Assembly (NCBI GenBank): GCA_965276635.1
Contig: CBDIBC010000005.1
Coordinates: forward strand, 62,001-126,000
DNA length: 64,000 nt
Reading direction: 5' to 3'
Source: CBDIBC01 sp965276635
GTDB taxonomy: Bacteria > Actinomycetota > Acidimicrobiia > Acidimicrobiales > Palsa-688
In this document: piece after piece, positions 53,623-60,548 of the stretch
Layout: each line of letters opens with the position of its first letter
Position numbering within the stretch: the stretch's first letter is position 1
Notes under the pieces: generated by a model
The model's input: only the letters and a program-made list of their open reading frames with translations
Told to the model about the DNA's origin: nothing
The model's database searches: none
Translations under genes and position numbers: made by a program

Positions 53623-54303
53623 ATGCCTTCCCCTGCGTCCTCGCCGCCCCCCGTCGTCACCGTGTCCGCCAGTTACGGTGCGGGCGGCAGCGTGCTCGCC
53701 CCCCGCCTGGCCGATCGCCTCGGCATGCGCTTCGTCGATCGGGTAGCGACGTCAGCCGTCGTCGCCGGCGCCCCTGAGGGTGCGGCCGCGTCGGCAGTGG
53801 AGCGCCCGACGGTCGCCGAGGAGCGCGCCACCCCCGAGGAGCGCGCCAGCATCCCTGGAAACCGCCTCTTCGGCTATCTGGCGCGCGCCGCAGGGGCCAA
53901 TGCCGTCGTGCCGGCCGAGGCGGTACTCGACCCGGACACGGCCCTGCGTGAGCAGACCCGAGCGAAGGTCGAGTCGATCGCTCGCGACGGTGGCCTGCTC
54001 CTCGGCCGCGCCGGCGCGGTGGTGCTGGCCACCCGCCCCCGCACCTACCACATCCGCCTGGACGGCCCTGCGGAGCGCCGCCTGGCCCGGGCCGCGGCGA
54101 TCGAGAGCGTCGACCTCGAGACGGCGCGTCGGCGCATGGAGGAGACCGACCGGGCCCGCACCCTTTACGTCCGCCGCCTGCACCGAGTCGACCCCAACGA
54201 CCCGGCGTTGTACCACCTGATGCTCGACGCCACGGTCGTCAGCGAGGACCAGGCGCTCGAGGTGCTGGCCCTGGCCGCCTCCGCGTTCCTGGCCGCGGTG
54301 TGA
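53623..54303 (+). CDS. Cytidylate kinase-like protein
   Basis: A 226-residue P-loop kinase-like protein. The N-terminus VVTVSASYGAGGSVLAPRLA matches the cytidylate-kinase-like family, which uses GxGG in place of a classical GKS/T loop. GGLLLGRAGAVVLA and DPNDPALYHLMLDAT are family blocks. The phosphate acceptor is unknown. It lies between divergent lepA and rpsT. Confidence 0.82.
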   Translation: MPSPASSPPPVVTVSASYGAGGSVLAPRLADRLGMRFVDRVATSAVVAGAPEGAAASAVERPTVAEERATPEERASIPGNRLFGYLARAAGANAVVPAEAVLDPDTALREQTRAKVESIARDGGLLLGRAGAVVLATRPRTYHIRLDGPAERRLARAAAIESVDLETARRRMEETDRARTLYVRRLHRVDPNDPALYHLMLDATVVSEDQALEVLALAASAFLAAV

Positions 54304-54372
54304 CGTGCCCGCCGGCGAAGGGGATGCTGCTAGCATGTCCCGGTTCCCTGTTGTCTCTCTCGGTAGGACGTC

Positions 54373-54675
54373 ATGGCCAACATCAAGAGCCAGATCAAGC
54401 GCAATCGGACCAATGAGCAGCGCCGCGTGCGCAACAAGGCTGCCAAGTCGGAGGTCAGGACCCGCCTGAAGCGGGCCGTGACGTCGGCCGAGTCGGGCGC
54501 GGAGACGGCGGTGGACGATCTCCGCCTGGCTGTCAAGCGCCTGGACAAGGCGGCGGCGCGCGGCATCATCCACAAGAACCAGGCCTCGAACCGCAAGTCC
54601 CGCCTGGTGAAGCGCATCAACACGCTCACCGCCGAGCCCGAGCCCGACACCGCACCCGAGACCACCGAGGGCTGA
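54373..54675 (+). CDS. rpsT: 30S ribosomal protein S20
   Basis: A 100-residue basic helical protein of the small subunit. MANIKSQIKRNRTNEQRRVR, KSEVRTRLKRAV and IHKNQASNRKSRL are diagnostic. The C-terminal 12 residues are acidic (EPEPDTAPETTE), an extra tail. It keeps the common neighbourhood with lepA and holA. GTAGGA lies before the ATG. Confidence 0.97.
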   Translation: MANIKSQIKRNRTNEQRRVRNKAAKSEVRTRLKRAVTSAESGAETAVDDLRLAVKRLDKAAARGIIHKNQASNRKSRLVKRINTLTAEPEPDTAPETTEG

Positions 54676-54719
54676 AGCTACCCGGCGAAGGCGTCCGGCT
54701 GCGGCTCGGGCCTGCGATT

Positions 54720-55532
54720 TCAGGTGACGAAGAAGCTGATCGCGACAGCCACCCCGAAGACCACGATCGCCCGTCGCAACACCGTCGGGTTGATGATGCG
54801 TACCAACCTGCCCCCGACGGCCCCGCCGATCAGGCTGGCCACGGCCATGATCGGCACCAACTCCCAGCGCACGTGGCCGGAGGCGGCAAAGAACGTAGCG
54901 GCGACCACGTTGGTGACCAGGGCCATCGCCTGCTTCAAGGCGTTGAGCCGGACCAGGCTGTCGGCGCAGAGCACCCCCAGCACGGCCAGGAGCATGATGC
55001 CCAGCCCGGCGCCGAAGAACCCGCCGTAGACCGCGCCGAGCATCACGGTGACGCACAGCACCCAGCTCGGCGGCGACGCCTCGGCGTCGGCGACGTCGAG
55101 ACGGGACCCGTCAGGAAGGGTCCTGTCGGCAGCCGCCGGCGACCGAGCGGCGACCCAGGCCCGGACGCGGTCCTGGGCGAGCAGCAGGCCGCACGACGCC
55201 AGGATCAGGAAGGGCACGGCCGCCCGGAAGTCCTTCTCGGGGGTGACCTCGAGCAGCAGCGAGCCGGCCAGCGCGCCGATGACGGCGAAGGCGCCCAACC
55301 GCCGGAGCCGCCTGCGTTGGAAGCGGAGGTCCGCTCGCTGGGCGATCGTGCCCGAGAGGTAGCCGGGGCACAACGCCACCGTGTTGGTCACGTTGGCCGA
55401 CAGGCTGGGCACGCCGATGGCGACCAGCGCTGGGAACGACACCAGGGTGCCACCGCCGGCGATGGCGTTCACCGCCCCGGCGATCAGGCCGGCGCCCCCT
55501 GCGAGCAGCTGGTCGAGCGCAGAGACGGTCAC
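54720..55532 (-). CDS. TauE/SafE family membrane exporter
   Basis: A 270-residue integral membrane protein with about eight hydrophobic segments and the family repeats GAVNAIAGGGTLVSFPALVA and GFFGAGLGIMLLAVLGV. The family exports sulfite or organosulfonates; the substrate here is not known. The GTG start overlaps the holA stop by 4 bp. The open frame continues upstream but is antisense-like there. Confidence 0.88.
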   Translation of the reverse strand: MTVSALDQLLAGGAGLIAGAVNAIAGGGTLVSFPALVAIGVPSLSANVTNTVALCPGYLSGTIAQRADLRFQRRRLRRLGAFAVIGALAGSLLLEVTPEKDFRAAVPFLILASCGLLLAQDRVRAWVAARSPAAADRTLPDGSRLDVADAEASPPSWVLCVTVMLGAVYGGFFGAGLGIMLLAVLGVLCADSLVRLNALKQAMALVTNVVAATFFAASGHVRWELVPIMAVASLIGGAVGGRLVRIINPTVLRRAIVVFGVAVAISFFVT

Positions 55533-56542
55533 CGGCCCCGGCGGCCCGTCGGGCTGCCCGCGGTGCGGAACAGGCGGCACAACCGGGCGACGAGAACCTC
55601 GAGCACCAGTTCGCCCGGCCAGTCCTGCCCGCCCTTCAGCGCCACCTCGGCATCGGCGACCAACCCCACCGCCTCGGCGATGCGCGCCGATCCCAACCGC
55701 CTGGCCGACACCAGCGCCTTCTTGGCCGGGAAGGTGCTGCGGCCCTTGGCGATGCCCATCGCCGCGGCGGCGGCTGCCTCGGATGTGATCCCCGGGTCGT
55801 CGACCTGCATCAGCCCCTGGACCTGGCGGGTGAGGATGGCCAGGACCACCAGCGGGTGGCGCGCACCGGCGCCCAGCATCCGGTGCAACTGGCCGAGCGC
55901 CACATCGGGCTGCCCCCCCTCGACAGCATCGGTGAAGTCCCACGGCGCCACGGAGCCGGCCTCGCCCAGGTAGGGCTCCACGTCGGCCGGCCGCAAGCGG
56001 TGGCCGTCGCCGTGGGCGGCGGCCAGCACCTCCAGCACCGACGACAGCCGGCTGAGGTCCTCACCGAGGTGGGCTTCGAGCAGCGCTTCGGCGGCGGCAT
56101 CCAGACGGACGGGCGATTCGGCGATGCGCGCCCGCACCCACGCCTTGGCGTCGCGCCCGGCGACCTGCGTGCTGACCAGGTGACCCTTGGCCTTGACGGC
56201 CGCAGCCAGCTTGGGGGCCACCCGGCCGCCGCCGGCCACCAGCACGAGGGAGGTGGTCTCCAAGGGGTGCTCGAGGTAGGCGAGCAGCGGCGCCACCTCC
56301 TCGGTGCTCCACCGACCGATGTCGCGCACCACGACGACGCGACGATCGGCGAGGAACGGCGGCGTCTGACAGGCGTCCGCCACCGCGGCCAGATCGACAT
56401 CCTCGCCACGGAAGTCCTCCACCGCCAACGACCGGTCGGCGTCACCCACCAGGTCGGCGACCACGGAGCGGACGGCCTCCCCGACCAACGAGGGGTCGTC
56501 GCCGTCGACCTGGTAGACAGCTCGACGCCCCGTGTCGCTCAC
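55529..56542 (-). CDS. holA: DNA polymerase III subunit delta
   Basis: Clamp-loader delta subunit that opens the sliding clamp. The 337 residues fit the family. The N-terminal AAA+-like domain has VYQVDGDDPSLVGEAVRSVV and RVVVVRDIGRW, and the C-terminal collar has VDDPGITSEAAAAAAM. The GTG start lies in the first copy of a 26-bp tandem triplication that separates it from folP. Confidence 0.9.
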   Translation of the reverse strand: MSDTGRRAVYQVDGDDPSLVGEAVRSVVADLVGDADRSLAVEDFRGEDVDLAAVADACQTPPFLADRRVVVVRDIGRWSTEEVAPLLAYLEHPLETTSLVLVAGGGRVAPKLAAAVKAKGHLVSTQVAGRDAKAWVRARIAESPVRLDAAAEALLEAHLGEDLSRLSSVLEVLAAAHGDGHRLRPADVEPYLGEAGSVAPWDFTDAVEGGQPDVALGQLHRMLGAGARHPLVVLAILTRQVQGLMQVDDPGITSEAAAAAAMGIAKGRSTFPAKKALVSARRLGSARIAEAVGLVADAEVALKGGQDWPGELVLEVLVARLCRLFRTAGSPTGRRGR

Positions 56543-56608
56543 GGTGCCCCCAGCACTGAGCCGCTCACGGTGCCCCCAGCACTGAGCCGCTCACGGTGCC
56601 TCCAGCAC
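56536..56608. repeat. 26-bp tandem triplication spanning folP stop and holA start
   Basis: CGCTCACGGTGCCCCCAGCA plus CTGAGC is repeated at 56536 and 56562, and partly at 56588. Each copy contains TCAC, the complement of GTGA. The folP TGA is in the copy at 56588 and the holA GTG in the copy at 56536. Confidence 0.9.
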
Positions 56609-57421
56609 CGCGGCCAGCGTGTCGCACACCCGGCGGGCGGCGCGCACGTCATGGACCCGCAGGATCCGGCATCCCAGGCTGATCCCGACGGCGTGGGCGG
56701 CGATCGACGCCTCCCGACGATCAGCGATCCCCAGGTCGAAAGCCCGACCGAGGAAGGTCTTGTTCGACGCCGACAGCAGGAGCGGATAGCCGAGCACGGC
56801 CAGGCGCGCCGAGGCTCGCAACAAGGTGACCGACTGCTCCCAGGTCTTGCCCAGGTCCAGACCCGCATCCAGCACGATCTGCGCGGGCGCCAGGCCGGCG
56901 GCCTCCGCCCGGCGGGCCCGCTCCACCAGGAAGTCTCGGACCTCGACGACCACGTCGCCGTACTGCGGATCGGGATCGGGGATGCGCGGGCCCAGACGGA
57001 TATGGGTCGCCACCACCGTGACGCCGGCTGCGGCCGCCGCCGGCAGGTAGGCGGGGTCGGCGAACCCGCTGATGTCGTTGCCGACCACGGCCCCGGCGGC
57101 ATAGGAAGCCGCTGCCACCGACGCCCGCCAGGTGTCCACCGACAGCGCCACGTCGAAGCGGTCGGCCAGGGCTGTGATGGCGGGCACCACCCGGTCGAGC
57201 TCCTCGGCCTCGTCGACCTCGGGCCCCGGCCCCGCCTTCACGCCCCCGACATCGAGAATGTCGGCGCCGGCCGCGACCAAATCGGTGGCGCGCCGGTAGA
57301 ACGCGTCCATGTCCCAGTAGGTGCCATGGTCGTAGAACGAGTCCGGCGTGCGGTTCAAGATGCCCATCACCAACGGGCGGGACGACACGTCATGACGGCG
57401 GGCGCCCAGCTGCAGGTCCAC
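56591..57421 (-). CDS. folP2: Dihydropteroate synthase-like protein (FolP2 type)
   Basis: A 276-residue TIM-barrel pterin-binding protein. MGILNRTPDSFYDHGTYW and ILDVGGVKAGPGPEVDEAEE match the FolP2 paralogue of mycobacteria more closely than classical FolP. Mycobacterial FolP2 is reported to lack dihydropteroate synthase activity, so a folate role should not be assumed. VALSVDTWRASV and NDISG are also present. Start taken at the GTG at 57421, just before the conserved core; a start at 57478 is possible. Confidence 0.85.
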   Translation of the reverse strand: MDLQLGARRHDVSSRPLVMGILNRTPDSFYDHGTYWDMDAFYRRATDLVAAGADILDVGGVKAGPGPEVDEAEELDRVVPAITALADRFDVALSVDTWRASVAAASYAAGAVVGNDISGFADPAYLPAAAAAGVTVVATHIRLGPRIPDPDPQYGDVVVEVRDFLVERARRAEAAGLAPAQIVLDAGLDLGKTWEQSVTLLRASARLAVLGYPLLLSASNKTFLGRAFDLGIADRREASIAAHAVGISLGCRILRVHDVRAARRVCDTLAAVLEAP

Positions 57422-57484
57422 GGACGGACCATACCGGCTGCCGCAGACCGCCCGAACGCCCCGGTGGCGCCCCGCCACTGGGCG

Positions 57485-58201
57485 TCAGAACAGGCGAGCG
57501 GTGAGCGCCCTACGGTAGCTGGCCGTGCGCGGGTCCTCGGGGCCCAGCACCTCGAGAAGATCGACGAACTCCTGCCTGGCCTCCTCGTCGGCCTTGACCC
57601 GTTCCAGCAGCGCATCGAGCTTGGCCTCGACGCCGTCGCCGCCAGCCGTGTCGGCCACCTCGTCGCCCACCCGGGCCTGAGCGGCCAGGTGACGGACCTC
57701 GGCGGTCTCGGGAAGGCGGGCCAGGAGCTTGAGCGCCTCCTCCCGCCCGGCGGGTGTCTCGTTCGCCACCAGGAGCGAAGCCAGGGCCAGCACGGCCTTG
57801 TCGTTCGCCGGCTCTTTGTCCACCGCTTCGCGCAGCGACGCCTCGTCACCGGCGCCGATCAGCAGGTCGACCGCGGTGGGGGCCGGGGCCAGCTTGTCGA
57901 TCCACTGGCGCACCGCCGGCTCGGGCAGCGCACCGACGAAGCTGTCCACGACCTTGCGATCGGCGATGGCGAAGACGGCGGGGATGGACTGGACCTGGAA
58001 CGTTGCGGCCACACGCGGGTTGGCGTCCACGTCGACCTTCACCAGCTCGACCTTCCCGTCGGTCTCGCCGATGACCTTCTCCAAGATGGGCCCGAGGGTC
58101 CGGCACGGACCGCACCACTCCGCCCACAGGTCCACCACGACAGGGACCGCAGCGGAGCGATCCAGCACCGCCGTCTCGAAGGTGGCATCGGTGACGTCCA
58201 T
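57485..58201 (-). CDS. Thioredoxin-domain protein with C-terminal TPR (YbbN/CnoX-like)
   Basis: A 238-residue protein. The thioredoxin domain (1-105) has the redox motif WAEWCGPCRTLGPIL and the cis-Pro in QSIPAVFAI. The rest is helical and TPR-like (EASLREAVDKEPANDKAVLA). Members act as chaperone-redox proteins. It is divergent from the phosphotransferase at 58241. Confidence 0.9.
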   Translation of the reverse strand: MDVTDATFETAVLDRSAAVPVVVDLWAEWCGPCRTLGPILEKVIGETDGKVELVKVDVDANPRVAATFQVQSIPAVFAIADRKVVDSFVGALPEPAVRQWIDKLAPAPTAVDLLIGAGDEASLREAVDKEPANDKAVLALASLLVANETPAGREEALKLLARLPETAEVRHLAAQARVGDEVADTAGGDGVEAKLDALLERVKADEEARQEFVDLLEVLGPEDPRTASYRRALTARLF

Positions 58202-58240
58202 CGGGACTCGCCTTTCTCTCAGCCTCTAGGTTGCACGACC

Positions 58241-59308
58241 ATGACAGGTCCCGAGGCTACCGACCAGGCAGCCGGTCACGAAGGCATCTCGGTCGGCGAC
58301 GTCAGCCGCTGGTTCTCCGCCCACATCCTCGGTGCCACCGTGCCGCTCGGCTTTCGTCTGGTAGCCGGGGGACGCAGCAACCTGACCTACGCGGTCGACG
58401 ACGCCGCCGGGCACACCTTCGTCCTGCGCCGGCCGCCGACGGGGCACCTGCTGCCGACCGCCCACGACATGGCCAGGGAGCACCGGATCATCGCCGCGGT
58501 CGGCCCGGCCGGCGTCCCCGTGCCCACAGCGCTCGGCCTCTGCCTCGACCCCGAGGTGACCGGCGCACCCTTCTACGTCATGGACTTCGTCGATGGTCAC
58601 ATCCTGCGCGACCAGGCCCAGGCCGAGGCAGCCTTCCCGCCCGCAGCTCGGCGCGAGGTGTCGGCTTCCCTCGTCGACACCCTGGCGGCCATCCATGCCC
58701 TCGACCCCGACGACGTCGGGCTCGGCGACCTGGGCCGGAGGGAGGGGTACGTCGCCCGGCAGCTGCGGCGCTGGTACGCCCAGTACCAGGCCTCCCGCGA
58801 CGACGGCCATGCCCCGTCGGTCGACGACATCGACACCGTCCACGACGATCTCAACGCCGCCATCCCGGCGCAGGGCCCCGCCACCATCGTGCACGGCGAC
58901 TACCGGCTGGACAACACCGTTGTCGGCCCCGACCGCAGCATCGTTGCCGTCCTGGACTGGGAGCTGTGCACGCTCGGCGACCCGCTCGCCGACGTCGGCC
59001 AGCTCCTCGCCTACTGGACCGAGCCCGGCGAGGCGTCGTCCCTCGGCCAGTCGCCGACCACGGCCGAGGGTTTCATGAGCCGGGCCCAGGTCGCCGCCCG
59101 CTACGCGGCGGCGTCGGGGCGCGACGTCGATGGCATCGACTACTACGTGGCCTTTGCCACCTGGAAGCTGGCGTGCATCCTCTCGGGGGTCTATGCCCGC
59201 TACCTGGCCGGCGCCATGGGCGACCCCGGCTTCGACTACAGCTTCTACCCCGACGCCATCACCGGGCTGGCCTCCCGGTCCCGTGCGGCACTTGATGCCA
59301 CCGCCTGA
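58241..59308 (+). CDS. APH-fold phosphotransferase family protein (ACAD10-like)
   Basis: A 355-residue aminoglycoside-phosphotransferase-like kinase. The G-loop region is RLVAGGRSNLTYAV, the Brenner motif IVHGDYRLDNTVV and the metal Asp in VLDWELCTLGDPLAD. This subgroup is often coupled to acyl-CoA dehydrogenases and may phosphorylate hydroxyacyl substrates; that is family knowledge, not shown here. TAGGTT ends 8 bp before the ATG, so it is probably leaderless. Confidence 0.88.
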   Translation: MTGPEATDQAAGHEGISVGDVSRWFSAHILGATVPLGFRLVAGGRSNLTYAVDDAAGHTFVLRRPPTGHLLPTAHDMAREHRIIAAVGPAGVPVPTALGLCLDPEVTGAPFYVMDFVDGHILRDQAQAEAAFPPAARREVSASLVDTLAAIHALDPDDVGLGDLGRREGYVARQLRRWYAQYQASRDDGHAPSVDDIDTVHDDLNAAIPAQGPATIVHGDYRLDNTVVGPDRSIVAVLDWELCTLGDPLADVGQLLAYWTEPGEASSLGQSPTTAEGFMSRAQVAARYAAASGRDVDGIDYYVAFATWKLACILSGVYARYLAGAMGDPGFDYSFYPDAITGLASRSRAALDATA

Positions 59309-59323
59309 GAGAATGGACGGCCG

Positions 59324-60193
59324 ATGAGCGATCTGGCCACCATCCACCACTGGCCCACCCTCGAGCGGCCGATCCTGGTCATGGCCCTGGAAGGCTGGGT
59401 GGATGCCGGCCTGGCGGCCAGCGCGGCGTCGCAAGCGCTCCTCGGCGCCATGCCCCACGAGTCGATGGCCACCTTCGACGGCGACGAGCTCATCGACTAC
59501 CGGGCCCGCCGGCCGGTCCTGCGGATCGTCAACGGCGTCGACACCGAGCTGCGCTGGCCGCAGATCAGCCTCGACGTGGCCACCAACCGGACGGGACGGT
59601 CGATGCTCGTGCTGAGCGGTCCCGAGCCGGACATGCGATGGAACCAGTTCATCGCCGAGGTGGTCGCCCTGGTCGCCCGGCTGGAGGTGGAGATGGTCGT
59701 CGGGCTGGGCGCCTTCCCCTCGCCGGTCCCCCACACCCGGCCGGTGCGCCTGGCCGGCACGTCCACCGACCGCGCCCTGGCCAGCAAGGTGGGGTTCCTG
59801 CCCGCCACCATCGACGTCCCCGCCGGCGCCCAGGCCGCCCTGGAGTTCGCCTTCGGCGAGAGCGCCATACCCGCCGTCGGGCTGTGGGCCCGCGTCCCGC
59901 ACTATGCCTCCGCCATGCCCTACCCGGCGGCCTCGGCCGCCCTCCTCGACGAGCTGGCCCGCCTCACCAACACCGAGATCGACACCGAAGCGCTGGTGGC
60001 CGCCGGGCGGGCCACGTTCGCCCAGATCGAGCAGCTCATCGCCGGCAGCGACGACCACGCGGCCATGGTCCACCAGCTGGAGGCCCAGCACGACAACGAA
60101 GAGGGTGCCTCGGCCACCGAGTTCGGCATCTTGCCATCCGGCGACGAGATCGCCGCCGAGCTGGAGCGCTTCCTCCGCGGCGACGGCGGCTGA
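59324..60193 (+). CDS. PAC2 family protein
   Basis: A 289-residue protein of the PAC2 (proteasome assembly chaperone) superfamily, widespread in actinobacteria. The N-terminal block PILVMALEGWVDAGLAASAA, ARLEVEMVVGLGAFPSPVPH and HYASAMPYPAASAALLDEL are characteristic. The role in bacteria is uncertain. It is 15 bp downstream of the phosphotransferase gene and may be cotranscribed. Confidence 0.9.
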   Translation: MSDLATIHHWPTLERPILVMALEGWVDAGLAASAASQALLGAMPHESMATFDGDELIDYRARRPVLRIVNGVDTELRWPQISLDVATNRTGRSMLVLSGPEPDMRWNQFIAEVVALVARLEVEMVVGLGAFPSPVPHTRPVRLAGTSTDRALASKVGFLPATIDVPAGAQAALEFAFGESAIPAVGLWARVPHYASAMPYPAASAALLDELARLTNTEIDTEALVAAGRATFAQIEQLIAGSDDHAAMVHQLEAQHDNEEGASATEFGILPSGDEIAAELERFLRGDGG

Positions 60194-60276
60194 GCACCGC
60201 CGAGGTCAGCGGCGGCCGGCGGTCCCGGGGCGTCACGGGGCGGGGCGGCGGTCACGGGCCAACCGGGACGGGCGGC

Positions 60277-60412
60277 GGTCCTGGGCGGGCGGCGGTCCTG
60301 GGCGGGCGGCGGTCCTGGGCGGGCGGCGGTCCTGGGCGAGCGGCGGTCCTGGGCGAGCGGCGGTCCTGGGCGAGCGGCGGTCCTGGGCGAGCGGCGGTCC
60401 TGGGCGGGCGGG
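60277..60412. repeat. Eight copies of a 17-bp tandem repeat
   Basis: Unit GGTCCTGGGCGRGCGGC repeats every 17 bp from 60277 to about 60412; the R position switches from G to A midway and back. It fills much of the 355-bp gap between the PAC2 gene and leuS. The rest of that gap (60194-60276, 60467-60548) shows no gene. Confidence 0.93.
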
Positions 60413-60416
60413 GCGC

Positions 60417-60470
60417 CCATCGTTCGCGCGTTCGCCCAGGGACGTAGTTGGGTTAACGCGCGAACGACGA
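60417..60470. repeat. Hairpin element, second copy of the 3.2-kb family
   Basis: CCCATCGTTCGCGCGTTCGC begins the left arm, and AACGCGCGAACG (60455-60466) pairs exactly with CGTTCGCGCGTT (60421-60432). The left arm matches 3226-3250 nearly base for base. Directly preceded by a tandem array, as at 3.1 kb. Confidence 0.88.
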
Positions 60471-60548
60471 CGGGCGGTGGGCGCGCGGCGCCAGCCGGGA
60501 CAGTGTTGGTCCCCACGCTGGCCAGCGAGACGCCGCCGGCCACAGGCA

